Shown: positions 25,362 through 35,024, counted from the stretch's first letter. The stretch is DNA of 64,000 nt from Myxococcus xanthus (GCF_013116825.1 NZ_JABFNS010000030.1:1-64000); one strand, 5' to 3'. The notes: generated by a model from the sequence alone, not told the origin. Translations and numbers: made by a program.

Positions 25362-26090
25362 TCAAGGAACCGGGCGAACCGGTGGAGCAGGCGTCAACAC
25401 CAACCCATCCAGGACGCCATACGCATAGGCCACCGCGAAGACATAGGCTCCCACCAGGTACGTCACGTTGAGCGTCCGCGCGGTCCCCGCGTCGTTCGCA
25501 CTATATCGGCCGTCCGGCCCGCGCAGCGAGAGCGCGGTCCCCAGGGAGACTCCCGCCGCTGCGAGTCCCAACCCCTGCGTCACCGCCAGCGCCGTGCCCA
25601 TCCCTGAACGCCCGTGCTTGAAGTGCCCCACACCTAGGGGCGCCAGATACCAGGCACGGGTCAGCGTCGGCGAGGTGGGCACCTCGTCTGGGCGGATGGG
25701 GTCGACGATGGGGGAGGGCGCCGGAAACAGCCGAGGACTCCGCTCGGCGCGCAGTTCCCCGATGCGTGTCTGGTGTTGGGCACGCGCGCGCTCGACGAAG
25801 GCGAGGAAGTCCGGAGGATACAGCAGCGGATCCAGCGCCGAGTCACCGTGAACGGCCAGCCCTCGCACCACCTCGTCCTCCGCGCGGGCCAGTTCCTCCT
25901 GTGCGTGATAGGTGGCCGCGAGCAGCAGGTGCGCTTCTGCTTCCAACGCCTCTCCGTCGAGCCGCAGCGGATAGAGCAGGGACTCCAACTCGGCGCGGGC
26001 CTTGGGCAGCTCGCCGGATTGGTAGGCACCGCGCGCGCTGTCGAGCGGGGACGTCGCGAGCACCATCAGCATCAAGGCCGCGCCCATCAT
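25362..26090 (-). CDS. exported hypothetical protein of the kinase operon
   Basis: ATG 26090 overlaps the stop of the upstream kinase gene by four bases (ATGA), so translation is probably coupled. The 242-residue protein has a signal-like N-terminus (MMGAALMLMVLATSP), a TPR-like helical region (AYQSGELPKARAELESLLYP; ALEAEAHLLLAATYHAQEEL), a Pro-rich linker and two or three C-terminal hydrophobic helices (ALAVTQGLGLAAAGVSLGTA; LVGAYVFAVAYAYGVLDGL). The layout resembles myxobacterial proteins that follow PEGA-domain kinases. Function unknown; it may act in the same envelope pathway as the kinase. Confidence 0.7.
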   Translation of the reverse strand: MMGAALMLMVLATSPLDSARGAYQSGELPKARAELESLLYPLRLDGEALEAEAHLLLAATYHAQEELARAEDEVVRGLAVHGDSALDPLLYPPDFLAFVERARAQHQTRIGELRAERSPRLFPAPSPIVDPIRPDEVPTSPTLTRAWYLAPLGVGHFKHGRSGMGTALAVTQGLGLAAAGVSLGTALSLRGPDGRYSANDAGTARTLNVTYLVGAYVFAVAYAYGVLDGLVLTPAPPVRPVP

Positions 26091-28051
26091 GGCGTCACGT
26101 CCAGCGCCACTTCGAGACGACGACCGGCGACCACGTCCACCTCTCGCACCAAGGGCGGTTCACCCGCGCGGCGTGCCGTCACCGTGTGGCGTCCATGGTC
26201 GACCATCACCGGACCGGACAGGGGGGCGACGCCCACTTCCCGTCCGTCCACGAAGAGCCGCGCGCCCGCGGGCGCGTGGATGCGCACCTCCGCCTTTCGC
26301 GGTGACAAGACCACGTCGCGCGTCACGGTCTCCCCCGGCGCGAGCGTCACCTCCTGCTCGACCTCGTCGCACAGCGGGTTGACGAAGCGCAGCCGGTAGG
26401 TCCCCGCTGGCAGCGAGAGTTCACGCACACGAGGTGTGTAGCCGTGGCTCTCGCCGTTCACGAACACCTCCGCCCACGGGCGCGCCGTCACCTTCAACAT
26501 GGCGGGACGCGCGGGGAGGGTGGTTTCCACGTCCGGCCCTGGCGCCGGCGCCAAGGGCCGCGCGGCCCCTGTGGACTCGGCTCCCGCCGAGTGCCCTGTC
26601 GGCAAGGCTGATACGGCCCGCTTCGCGGAATCCATGCCACCCGAACGCCCTGTCGAAGCGGATGGTCGAGCCCGCTTCGCCCCGGCACCGTCCGCCGCGC
26701 GTTCTGTCGGCACGAATGCCCCGGCCAGATTCGGGGTGTCACTTTCAGCCGAAGGCCCCGGTTCCCGGGAGGCGTCCAGCATGCCGGGCTCCGTCCCCGG
26801 GGCGGCCCTCTCCTGGTCCGGGGGCGTGGGCGCATGAAGGCGTTCACCCGTGGAGGCGCCGTCAACGGATGTCGTTCGGGGGGACGTCTGCCCTGACGAG
26901 GGCTCCGCGCCACGCGGTGTCTTCACGCCTCCGACGCCCTGGTCCGGCCTCATCCACCAGCCCGCGGTCGCGCAGAGCACGAGCCCGGCGCCCACGGCGA
27001 TAGCCCTCCACGTGGAGCGCCTCGGCCGTTGGCGCAGCAGCGCCACCACCTCGGCGGACGTCGGCTCCAGCGACAGCGCGGCGTTGAGGACCTTCGCGGC
27101 CCGCGCCCCCTCGCCGCGCGCCAGCAATCCGCGCCCCTCCTCCAGCAACCGCTCGAAGCGGGCCCGTCGCCATTGACCGGCACGGGGCACCGGGTCTCCC
27201 AAGAACTCCCGCGCTACGTCTGCAGGCGGGCCGACCTCTCGTTGGAGCAGCCCCTCCAACGCCAACGCCAGCGCGGCCCCGTCGCGAGGTCTGTCCCGTG
27301 CATCCTTCGCCAGGCACCGCGCGACCAGCGCGGACAAGGGCTCGGGCGTGCCCGGCACCACCTCCGTCAGCGGTGGCGCATCCTTCGTCATCACCGACGC
27401 GGCCAGATGCGCCGCGCCCTTGCCCGCGTGCGGCGTGGTGCCTGAGCACAGCTCGAACAGGATGACACCCACTGCGTACACATCCGAGGCAGGGGAGTAC
27501 GCGCCTGTGTCGATGCGCTCGGGCGCCATGTATGGCAGCGAGCCTGTCACCGCCCCGGTGCTCGTGAGGCGCTCCTGGTCCTCCATCGCGGCGAGTCCAA
27601 AGTCCGCCAGCTTCAGCGGCCCGCCTTCCGCCACCAGCACGTTGTCGGGCTTCACGTCGCGGTGGACGATGCCGCGTGCGTGCGCCGCCGCCAGCGCCCG
27701 GGCGAGCTCCCAGCCCAACACCATTACCGCCTCGGGAGGCACCGGCGAGAGCCTCCCCGCCAGCGCGCGGAGGTCTTCGCCCCGCACCCACTCGCAGACG
27801 AGGAAGGGGCCATGGGCCTCATCCTCGCCATAGTCGTGGACCTCCAGGACGTTGGGATGATGGAGCGAGGCGGCCAGCTCGGCCTCCCGCCGGAAGCGCT
27901 CCGCGCGGCCCGTGCCGCCTCCCGGGTGCATCCGCTTCAGCGCGACCGGGCGCGACAGCCGCACGTCCGTGGCCAGGAAGACCGTGGCCATTCCCCCACG
28001 CCCCAACTCCCGCTCGAGTCGGTAGCGGCCCGCAAGCACTTCACCCGTCAT
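26087..28051 (-). CDS. membrane Ser/Thr protein kinase with C-terminal PEGA domains
   Basis: I start at ATG 28051, directly before the kinase domain; the frame to 28225 overlaps the upstream gene. Residues 8-270 are a Hanks-type kinase: GRGGMATV P-loop (17-24), Lys39 (VALKR), HRDVKPDN (His130-Asp132), DFG (Asp150) and APE (YMAPER). A cytosolic linker with a TPR-like segment follows, then one membrane helix near 390 (IAVGAGLVLCATAGWW). The outside part is a Pro/Ala/Ser-rich linker with short repeated RPxxxAxSxxxT units, then two PEGA domains (AEVFVNGESHGYTPRVRELS; ARLFVDGREVGVAPLSGPVM). PEGA domains are surface-exposed beta folds, so the kinase may sense an envelope signal. It shares an operon with the genes on both sides. 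Confidence 0.9.
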   Translation of the reverse strand: MTGEVLAGRYRLERELGRGGMATVFLATDVRLSRPVALKRMHPGGGTGRAERFRREAELAASLHHPNVLEVHDYGEDEAHGPFLVCEWVRGEDLRALAGRLSPVPPEAVMVLGWELARALAAAHARGIVHRDVKPDNVLVAEGGPLKLADFGLAAMEDQERLTSTGAVTGSLPYMAPERIDTGAYSPASDVYAVGVILFELCSGTTPHAGKGAAHLAASVMTKDAPPLTEVVPGTPEPLSALVARCLAKDARDRPRDGAALALALEGLLQREVGPPADVAREFLGDPVPRAGQWRRARFERLLEEGRGLLARGEGARAAKVLNAALSLEPTSAEVVALLRQRPRRSTWRAIAVGAGLVLCATAGWWMRPDQGVGGVKTPRGAEPSSGQTSPRTTSVDGASTGERLHAPTPPDQERAAPGTEPGMLDASREPGPSAESDTPNLAGAFVPTERAADGAGAKRARPSASTGRSGGMDSAKRAVSALPTGHSAGAESTGAARPLAPAPGPDVETTLPARPAMLKVTARPWAEVFVNGESHGYTPRVRELSLPAGTYRLRFVNPLCDEVEQEVTLAPGETVTRDVVLSPRKAEVRIHAPAGARLFVDGREVGVAPLSGPVMVDHGRHTVTARRAGEPPLVREVDVVAGRRLEVALDVTP

Positions 28052-28098
28052 CACCCGGGCATTCTCCGGGAGCGCGCTCCCGCGAGCAACCGGGCAAA

Positions 28099-29136
28099 TT
28101 ACAGCGACAGCCGACAGGCCTTCGTGTCTCCCACCTGCTCGCAGGCGCCCGTCGCCCCGCCGGGGCAGTCCCGGTCCAGTCGGCACGGCTGCCGGCATCG
28201 CAGCTCCGCCCCGGATGACAGGCACACGCTACAGGGCGCGCAGTCCAGCGAGTTCTCGCAGTCCTCTCCCACCGAGACCGGGGTGCCCGAGCACTCCTGT
28301 ACGCACAGCCCGTCCGGAGCACATTGGTAGCCCGGCTCGCAGAGGCCGCTCCCCGGGTTGCACTTCTCCTCGCACCGCATTCGCTCCCTGGGGCAACTGG
28401 CGAAGTCGGAGCACTCGAATGTGTCCCTGCACGCCTCTCCAATCCGAGCCCCCACGACACAGCTCGCATTGGAGCACCGTCGCCCGTCGCGACACGTGAA
28501 GTCCGTCGAGCACGTCAGCGTGCACGTCCCGCCGACACAGGCCGCCGCCGCATCCGCGCACTCGCACGGCCGCGTGCATGCTCCTCCCACCTCCACCGTG
28601 CTCGCGCATCCGGCATCCGGCGCCCCGCATCCCGAGCCCGTACAGCCGGCATCCGGCACCTCGCATCCCGAGCCCGTACAGCCGGCGTCCGGCACCTCGC
28701 ATCCCGAGCCGGTGCATCCCCCGTCCGTCGACGTCGTCACCGGCACACATGCGCTCAGGGGGCCGGACGCGTCGGGCACGTGCCCACATCCGTAGCCTGG
28801 CCGAGCACAGGCCTCGCCACAGGTTCGCAGACACTGCCCCAGCCCCGGCGCGCACACGCTTCCTGCCGGGCAGGGCGCCGCGTCGGAGCACGCCAGCAGA
28901 CAATACCCGCCCGGAAAGCCCGTGCCACAGGTGCGCCCCGGCCCGCAGTCCGCATGCTCGCCGCAGGCATCCCCAATCCGCACCGTGTCGACGGGCTCGC
29001 AGTCACCTCGCACGCAGACCTGCCCCTGGGGACAGCCGTCGGGTTCGTCACAGCGGATTCGGATGTCGAGCGGACAGCCCGGCGCGACGAGCAGCACCAG
29101 CGCGGGCAACAACGAGAGCAGGAGGAGTCGGCGCAT
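28099..29136 (-). CDS. Cys-rich exported protein with internal tandem repeats
   Basis: ATG 29136 starts a signal peptide (RRLLLLSLLPALVLLVAPGC), possibly lipidated at that Cys. The 345 residues contain about 50 cysteines in EGF/TIL-like CxxGxxC clusters (CPQGQVCVRGDCEP; CGPGRTCGTGFPGGYC; CEPGYQCAPDGLCVQEC). In the middle a 12-residue unit, GCTGSGCEVPDA, repeats three times (28594-28715). Such proteins are typical myxobacterial surface or secreted modules stabilised by disulfides. It lies 47 bp upstream of the kinase gene and is likely the first gene of that operon. Confidence 0.75.
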   Translation of the reverse strand: MRRLLLLSLLPALVLLVAPGCPLDIRIRCDEPDGCPQGQVCVRGDCEPVDTVRIGDACGEHADCGPGRTCGTGFPGGYCLLACSDAAPCPAGSVCAPGLGQCLRTCGEACARPGYGCGHVPDASGPLSACVPVTTSTDGGCTGSGCEVPDAGCTGSGCEVPDAGCTGSGCGAPDAGCASTVEVGGACTRPCECADAAAACVGGTCTLTCSTDFTCRDGRRCSNASCVVGARIGEACRDTFECSDFASCPRERMRCEEKCNPGSGLCEPGYQCAPDGLCVQECSGTPVSVGEDCENSLDCAPCSVCLSSGAELRCRQPCRLDRDCPGGATGACEQVGDTKACRLSL

Positions 29137-29199
29137 CACCAAGGCCCGGGCGACTCTAGGCGGAGGGAGGCTCGGAGAGCACCCCCCAACAACGCCAGA

Positions 29200-29233
29200 G
29201 GCCCCGTGCTCCTCGTGGAGGGAACACGGGGCC
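29200..29233 (-). terminator. 9-bp hairpin after the Cys-rich lipoprotein gene
   Basis: GGCCCCGTG pairs with CACGGGGCC around a 16-base loop, just downstream of the minus-strand stop at 29245, separating that gene from the kinase operon. Confidence 0.6.
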
Positions 29234-29244
29234 GTCTTCGCCAG

Positions 29245-29979
29245 CTACATGCAGGTGCCCATGACGCCCGGCGCGCCAAAGCACTGGCCGCTCTTGCAGT
29301 GGCTGTTCTCCGCGCACGGGAAGCCGAAGGCACCCGGGCTGCAGAACCCGAGGACCGCGCCGGAGAAGGGCTTCACGCAGCTCCACGCCGAGGGGCAGTT
29401 CGAGTTGTCACTGCAGAGCCCCTGCATGCAGAAGCGGCCCTTGTTGGGCAGGTAGCCGTCGTTGCACACCGCGCCGCCCAGGCCCGTGGGGCACACGCCA
29501 TCCTCGGGGCAGGGCGCGAAGCTGGCGCAGTACGGCTGCTGCGAGCCCTCGTCCGCCGCGTCCAGGCACACCGCATAGGTGTCGCAGCCGTCCTTGAAGT
29601 CGCTGGTGTTCGGGTTGCACGAGGGCGGGTTGGGCGGAGGCGCCAGGCTGCACAGGCCCTCGATGCAGACCTGGTTGCTCAGGCACTGGCTGTTGGAGTT
29701 GCAGGTCGGCACCTTCTTGTTCTTGCAAAAGGAGACGGCCATGCCCGTGTCCTCGAGGTCGCAGTACTGGTCCGCCGCGCAGTCCCCGTTCGACTGACAG
29801 CCGATGGCACACAGGCCGTTGAAGCAGAACTGCCCGGAGGGACATGCCTTGCTCGCGCTGCACAGCCCCGCGCTCTGCTCGTTGGGGTTGCCGTCGGGCC
29901 CCTCACCGTCATCGTCCTTCGTGCTGCCGCAGCCCATGACCGTCAGCGCCAGGAACAATCCCATCACCACATGCTTCAT
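29245..29979 (-). CDS. Cys-rich lipoprotein
   Basis: ATG 29979 has GGAG eight bases upstream; the in-frame ATG at 30000 and the frame to 30162 are less likely. The 244-residue protein has a lipoprotein signal (MKHVVMGLFLALTVMGC), an Asp/Gly-rich linker, then repeated CxxGxxC-type modules: CSASKACPSGQFCFNGLCAI, CAADQYCDLEDTGMAVSFC, CLSNQVCIEGLC and CKSGQCFGAPG. It resembles the other Cys-rich protein nearby and is probably outer-membrane or surface located. It is followed by its own terminator. Confidence 0.75.
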   Translation of the reverse strand: MKHVVMGLFLALTVMGCGSTKDDDGEGPDGNPNEQSAGLCSASKACPSGQFCFNGLCAIGCQSNGDCAADQYCDLEDTGMAVSFCKNKKVPTCNSNSQCLSNQVCIEGLCSLAPPPNPPSCNPNTSDFKDGCDTYAVCLDAADEGSQQPYCASFAPCPEDGVCPTGLGGAVCNDGYLPNKGRFCMQGLCSDNSNCPSAWSCVKPFSGAVLGFCSPGAFGFPCAENSHCKSGQCFGAPGVMGTCM

Positions 29980-30192
29980 CGTCGTCTCCGTCAGGTTCAT
30001 CTGCACCGTGGCGGTTCTCCGCCTGCGTGCGATGGGCAACACCAGTGCAACGTGCGTGCCCAGGCCTGGCGAGACATCGAACTGCCCCGATTCCACGGGG
30101 TTGCATGACGCCCCTGGCCCTCCGAGCACCCGCCGCTGGGGGAAACGTGCCAGGACTGGCACGCGGACCAGCCCTCCAGAGGAGGCGGCCTG

Positions 30193-31938
30193 TCAGTCCC
30201 CCTCGCCGAGGTAGCGAAACAGCGAGCGAAGACCGATGCCCAGCGCCGCCGCCGCGTCCTTCTTGCTGCCGCCGCAGCGGGCAATGGCCTCGCGCACGTA
30301 GCGCTGGACGAACGCCTCCCGCGCCTCCTCCAGGGGAATCATGGGCGCGGTGTCGCCGCCCAGCTCCAGGTCCTCGGGGCTCAACAACTCGTCCGTCGCC
30401 AACACCGCCGCGCGGCGCACGCGCGATGCCAGCTCTCGCACGTTGCCAGGGAAGGGGTGCCCCCGCAGCGCCTCCGCGGCCTTCTGCGTGAAGCCTCGCG
30501 CCTTGCGCGCCTCTTGCGTCAGCACATGGTGGGCGATGAGCAGCACGTCCTCACCACGCGCTCTCAGCGGCGGTACGTCCACGCGCACCTCTTCCAGCCG
30601 GAAGCGCAGGTCCGCGCGGAAGGTGCCCCGCCGCACCGCCTCCTCCAGGGCCACATGGGTCGCGGACACCACGCGCACGTCCACCTTGCGCGGCTGGTGT
30701 TCGCCCAGGCGGGTGACCTCGCGCTCCTGCACCACGCGCAGCAAACGCGTCTGGAGCGACAGCGGCATGTCCCCAATCTCATCCAGGAAGAGGGTGCCGC
30801 CGTCAGCCGCTTCCACCAGTCCCGCCCGCTCCGTCCCCGCGCCAGTGAACGCGCCACGCGCATGGCCGAACAGCTCGCGCTCGATGAGGCTCTCCGGCAG
30901 CGCCGCGCAGTTGATGGCCACCAGCCGGCCGCGCCGGCCACTGCGCCGGTGGAGTGCCCGCGCCACCAGCTCCTTGCCCGTCCCTGTCTCGCCTGTGACG
31001 AGGACGTTGAGCGGCGTGGGCCCCAGTCGCTCCACCTGCCGGTACAGGGCGCGCATCGAAGGGGACTCGCCGATGAGGCCCTCGAACGTCGCGGCTTCGA
31101 TGCGGCGGGTGAGGCCCTCCACCTGCGCGCGCAGCTCCGTCAATTCGCGCCGGGTCGACAGGAGCAGCGCCGTCAGCGCGGAGAGCGCCATGGCCTCCTC
31201 CAGCGCCACCGCTGAAAAGGCCGGAGCACCCAACCTCCGTCCCAGGTACACCACGGACAGCGGCACCGGCTCCACGCGCAGCGGCACCACCAGCGCGGAG
31301 CCCAGCCGCAGTGCTTCCATGCTGGGCGCCCGGGCCAGCGCCGCGTCCGCCGCTACGTCGGCCACACGCACCGGGGCACCCGAGGTCAGCACCCGGTCCA
31401 CGAGGCTGTCCACCACCGCCGCGTCGGGTCGGGCGCCCGTGGAACACAGCACGCGCCGAGGTCCCTCCCGAGCGTCCGCGGCGACGAGGAAGCCCACGTC
31501 CGCGCCCACCACGTCGGCGAGCCCCCGCATCGCCACCTCCAGCAGCTCCAGGGGGGGGCGCTGCACCAGCAGCCGCGAGGACAGCTCCGCCAGCACCGCC
31601 ACCAGCCGTCCGTCCTGTCGCCGGGGGGCCACCTCCGCCGCATCATCCGCGACGGACTCCACCGCTTCGATGAGCTCCAACTCCACCATGCCCACGCGGA
31701 AGCGGTCCCCAGGCTCCAGGGGCGCCAGGTCCACGCGCCGCCCTCGCACCTTGATGTCACAGCCCTTGCCCGCTGGTGACACGCTCCAGCCTCGTGCGTC
31801 GCGGAACAGCAGCGCGTGGCTCGGCTTCACGCCGGGCGCAAGGAGCACGGCGTCACAGGTGGCGTCGGAGCCCACGGAGATGACGGGCTTGTCCAAAGGG
31901 AGGCGGCGGCCGTCGGGGAGGACCAGAAGCTGGGGCAT
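30193..31938 (-). CDS. sigma-54-dependent activator with FHA and GAF domains
   Basis: The 581-residue protein starts with an FHA domain (about 15-90; SVGSDATCDAVL, KPSHALLF), then a GAF domain (about 115-260). The AAA+ domain has Walker A GETGTGKE (316-323), the sigma-54 contact loop GAFTGA (362-367) and Walker B TLFLDEIGD. It ends with a Fis-type helix-turn-helix (GGSKKDAAAALGIGLRSLFR). FHA domains bind phosphothreonine, so this is the usual myxobacterial link between Ser/Thr kinases and sigma-54 promoters. The kinase at 26087-28051 is only 2 kb away and is a plausible but unproven input. Monocistronic; the start has no strong alternative. Confidence 0.95.
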   Translation of the reverse strand: MPQLLVLPDGRRLPLDKPVISVGSDATCDAVLLAPGVKPSHALLFRDARGWSVSPAGKGCDIKVRGRRVDLAPLEPGDRFRVGMVELELIEAVESVADDAAEVAPRRQDGRLVAVLAELSSRLLVQRPPLELLEVAMRGLADVVGADVGFLVAADAREGPRRVLCSTGARPDAAVVDSLVDRVLTSGAPVRVADVAADAALARAPSMEALRLGSALVVPLRVEPVPLSVVYLGRRLGAPAFSAVALEEAMALSALTALLLSTRRELTELRAQVEGLTRRIEAATFEGLIGESPSMRALYRQVERLGPTPLNVLVTGETGTGKELVARALHRRSGRRGRLVAINCAALPESLIERELFGHARGAFTGAGTERAGLVEAADGGTLFLDEIGDMPLSLQTRLLRVVQEREVTRLGEHQPRKVDVRVVSATHVALEEAVRRGTFRADLRFRLEEVRVDVPPLRARGEDVLLIAHHVLTQEARKARGFTQKAAEALRGHPFPGNVRELASRVRRAAVLATDELLSPEDLELGGDTAPMIPLEEAREAFVQRYVREAIARCGGSKKDAAAALGIGLRSLFRYLGEGD

Positions 31939-32164
31939 GGCGGGAGCGGACGACGCAGTCGCATATCAGGAATGCGGGGGCGTGCGCATGCGGGGCCCGG
32001 GAGGAGCGTGCCAGGGCGGAAGGCCGGCGCGGGCGCGGCGCATCCCACCACACGCCTGCCGCGGCCACGCCATTCCACGGAATCGTAGAATCCATGTACC
32101 GTCAGGCGCTGCGCCGTTCTCTGGCAGTCCTTCCCATTCCCGATTCCTCCGAGTGGCACACCCC

Positions 32165-34984
32165 ATGCGCCTCATACGTCCTTCCTGGCTCTGGGCCCTC
32201 CTGCTGGCCCTCTCCGCCTGTTCCTCGACCTCCACGACCCCCTCCGACGCGGGGACCCAGCCCGATTCGGGGACGCAGGGCGGGCGCATCGAAGGCCAGG
32301 CCATCCTGGAGGGGGCCTCGTCCCACGCGGGCATCAGCGTCTCCGTGGAAGGCGCTTCGCTGAGCACCACCACGGCCACTGACGGCCGCTTCACCCTGGA
32401 GAACGTCGCCCCGGGCACGCACATCGTGGTGGCGAAAATGCCCGGCTACTCGGAGGCTCGACAGTCCGTCACGGTCGCCACGGGAGCGTCGGCCTCCGTG
32501 AGGCTCGACCTCGTGCGTGGACGGGGTTCAATCCTCGGCAATGTCAAGGTGGAGGGCGTCCTGGATGCCTCGGGCGTCAACGTCACCCTGGTGGAGACGG
32601 GCGCCAAGACGACGACGGACGCGACGGGGCTCTTCACCTTCTCCGACCTGTCCCAGGGCACCTACACGGTGGCGCTCCAGAAGACGAACTTCCTGGCGAC
32701 GCAGCAGACGGTGGAGGTGCGAGGTACGGGCTCAACCCTGGTCAACCTCTCCCTGTCACGCGAGCGGAGCAGCGTGACCGGCGTCATCCAACTCGAAGGC
32801 TCGAGCAACCACGCCGGCGCCGTCGTCACCCTGGTGGAAGCGTCCCTCAACGCGACCACGAATGCCGAGGGACAGTTCAACATCGAGAACGTGATGACGG
32901 GCACGTACACCCTGCGGGTGCGGCGGGAGAGCTACGTGGACGCGCAGCAGACCGTGGAGGTCCGCGTGAACCAGCCGAGCCAGGTCAACCTGACGTTGTT
33001 GCTCGTACGCGGGGACGTGGCGGGCACCGTCCAACTGTCGGACGGAGCCACCCCCTCGGGCGTCACCATCACCGTGACGCAGACGGGCGCCAACACGACG
33101 ACGAACGCCCAAGGCCAGTTCACCTTCACCGGGCTTCCGCTGGGCACCTACACCCTGACCGCCCAGAAGGAGGGCTACGCGGTGGTGCAGCAATCCGTCA
33201 CGGTGCGCACGGGCGCTGCTGCCACGGTCGCCTTCACGCTGGTACGGGCCCAGGGCCGCGTGGTGGGCACGGCCGTGCTCGAAGGCGCGAGCAGCCACGG
33301 CGGCATCACCGTCACGCTGGCGGAGACGGGGGCCACCACGACCACGAACAGCCAGGGCAGCTTCACCTTCAACAACGTGGCCGCGGGCACGTACACGGTG
33401 GAAGCGCGGTTGAGCGGCTACGCCGTGGCGCGCGAGTCCGTCCAGGTGCAGGAGAACCAGGCGGCCAGCGTCTCGCTCTCGCTGACGCGCGAGCGGGGCA
33501 ACGTGGCCGGTGTCATTCAACTCGAGGGCGGGATCTCACCGGTGGACATCAACGTCACCCTGGCGGGGACGGCCTTCAGCGCGCGCACGAACACCGCGGG
33601 CCAGTTCACCCTCACCGGCGTCCCCACGGGCTCCTACACCTTGGAGGCCCAGAAGGACGGCTTCGCCACGGGCCAACGTACCGTGGAGGTTCGCGCCGGC
33701 GAGCAGGCGCAGGTCAGCCTGACGCTGTCCCGCGTTCGCGGGAACATCTCGGGCGTGGTCCTGCTGGAGGACGCCAACACCACATCGGGCATCTCGGTGG
33801 CGCTGGTGGAGAGCAACGCCTCCGTATTGACGGACGCCCAGGGCCGCTTCTCCTTCAATGGCCTCATCGTGGGGACGTACACGCTGTCCGCCTATTGGAC
33901 GGGCTATGAGATTCAAGAGCGGAGCGTGGTGGTGCGGAATCAGGAGACCACGGTGGTCAACATCACGCTGCGGCGCAGGCCCGGCGTGGTGGTGGGCACC
34001 ATCCAGCTCGAAGGCGAAAGCCGCCACGAGGGGGTCACCGTGTCGCTCTCTGGCCATGGCGCCACCGCGACGACGGATGCCCAGGGGTACTTCGTCCTCG
34101 AGGGCGTGCCCCAGGGGCGCCACACCCTGGCGGCCAGCAAGGCGAACTACGCGAAGGCGGAGGCCGCGCTGGACGTGCGCGAAGGCGGGCCCCAGCCGGT
34201 CAGCCTGTCCCTGTCGCGGCTGGGCGCGCTCGAGGTCTCCGCGTCCAAGCTGGCGGTCCAGGGGGGACACCTAACCTTGACGGGCTCCGGCTTCGGCGCC
34301 GAGCGCGGCCCCTTCACCGTCACGGTGGGAGGAGAAGCCGTCACCGACTTCATCTCCTGGTCCGACACGGAGGTGGTGGCGCGGGTGGCGCACCACGTCG
34401 CTCCGGGCGAGCGCGACGTCGTCGTGACGCCGGGCGTTCCCTGGCGGCGGCACACCACCACCACCACCGTGTGGGTGGTGCCCCAGGAGACCGTCGCCTA
34501 CGGGGCGCATTGGGGCGTGGGTGTCCTTACTTCCAATCACGTCTCCGTCTGGGGTGGGCCCTCCCTGGCCGACATCCACCCGGTTCCGGCGGGGCTCACC
34601 GACGTGGTGAGCGTGGCCACGTCGCGAAGGACCGCCTTCGCCCTCCAGGCGGATGGCACCGTGGTGGCATGGGGCGGTGACCTTCCCTCGGACCTGAGTG
34701 TCCCCGCCGACCTCACGGAGGTCGTGGCCATCGCGGGAGGCGATTCCTTCGTCCTGGCTTTGAAGGCGGATGGCACCGTCGTGGCCTGGGGCGAAAGCGC
34801 CAGCGCCCCGTCCTCCGACGTGAGGGACGTGGTAGGCATTGCCGTCACGAGCAACGCGAGCCAGGCCTTCCTCGCCGATGGCACCGTGGTGACGTGGGGG
34901 CAGGACAACGAAGGACAGGCAATGCCTGCTGAGCAGCTCTACCTGCCGCCGCACGACCTGGGCCTGCGCGTCCCGGCTCGCTAG
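32165..34984 (+). CDS. surface lipoprotein: eight carboxypeptidase-regulatory-like domains, IPT/TIG and RCC1-like repeats
   Basis: ATG 32165 gives a lipoprotein signal (WLWALLLALSAC); the open frame extends back to 30341 only as antisense of the sigma-54 gene. The 939-residue protein has, after a short linker, eight tandem domains of about 81 residues with the pattern G-x-I/V-x-LEG...GxxVxL...TxTxAxGxFxFxxVxxGTYTLxAxxxGYxxxxxxVxV. These are CarboxypepD_reg-like beta sandwiches. An IPT/TIG-like domain follows (LAVQGGHLTLTGSGFGAERG), then four RCC1-like blades (FALQADGTVVAWGG; LALKADGTVVAWGE). It is likely an extracellular adhesin or scaffold. A strong terminator follows. Confidence 0.85.
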   Translation: MRLIRPSWLWALLLALSACSSTSTTPSDAGTQPDSGTQGGRIEGQAILEGASSHAGISVSVEGASLSTTTATDGRFTLENVAPGTHIVVAKMPGYSEARQSVTVATGASASVRLDLVRGRGSILGNVKVEGVLDASGVNVTLVETGAKTTTDATGLFTFSDLSQGTYTVALQKTNFLATQQTVEVRGTGSTLVNLSLSRERSSVTGVIQLEGSSNHAGAVVTLVEASLNATTNAEGQFNIENVMTGTYTLRVRRESYVDAQQTVEVRVNQPSQVNLTLLLVRGDVAGTVQLSDGATPSGVTITVTQTGANTTTNAQGQFTFTGLPLGTYTLTAQKEGYAVVQQSVTVRTGAAATVAFTLVRAQGRVVGTAVLEGASSHGGITVTLAETGATTTTNSQGSFTFNNVAAGTYTVEARLSGYAVARESVQVQENQAASVSLSLTRERGNVAGVIQLEGGISPVDINVTLAGTAFSARTNTAGQFTLTGVPTGSYTLEAQKDGFATGQRTVEVRAGEQAQVSLTLSRVRGNISGVVLLEDANTTSGISVALVESNASVLTDAQGRFSFNGLIVGTYTLSAYWTGYEIQERSVVVRNQETTVVNITLRRRPGVVVGTIQLEGESRHEGVTVSLSGHGATATTDAQGYFVLEGVPQGRHTLAASKANYAKAEAALDVREGGPQPVSLSLSRLGALEVSASKLAVQGGHLTLTGSGFGAERGPFTVTVGGEAVTDFISWSDTEVVARVAHHVAPGERDVVVTPGVPWRRHTTTTTVWVVPQETVAYGAHWGVGVLTSNHVSVWGGPSLADIHPVPAGLTDVVSVATSRRTAFALQADGTVVAWGGDLPSDLSVPADLTEVVAIAGGDSFVLALKADGTVVAWGESASAPSSDVRDVVGIAVTSNASQAFLADGTVVTWGQDNEGQAMPAEQLYLPPHDLGLRVPAR

Positions 34985-34991
34985 TCCCGCA

Positions 34992-35024
34992 CACCATGGG
35001 CGACGACAGACGTCGCCCATGGTG
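34992..35024. terminator. 14-bp perfect bidirectional hairpin
   Basis: CACCATGGGCGACG and CGTCGCCCATGGTG pair perfectly around ACAGA, between the convergent genes ending at 34984 and 35044. Confidence 0.75.

Noticed and set aside
28324-30108. 594-codon plus-strand open frame
   Set aside because: It runs antisense through two Cys-rich lipoprotein genes and a terminator hairpin; no motif.
30341-32164. N-terminal extension of the repeat lipoprotein frame
   Set aside because: It is antisense to the sigma-54 activator; the lipoprotein signal at 32165 marks the true start.
32154-32170. TGGCAC near the lipoprotein start as a sigma-54 promoter
   Set aside because: The TGGCACACCCCATGC match overlaps the start codon and lacks a TTGC at the right spacing.
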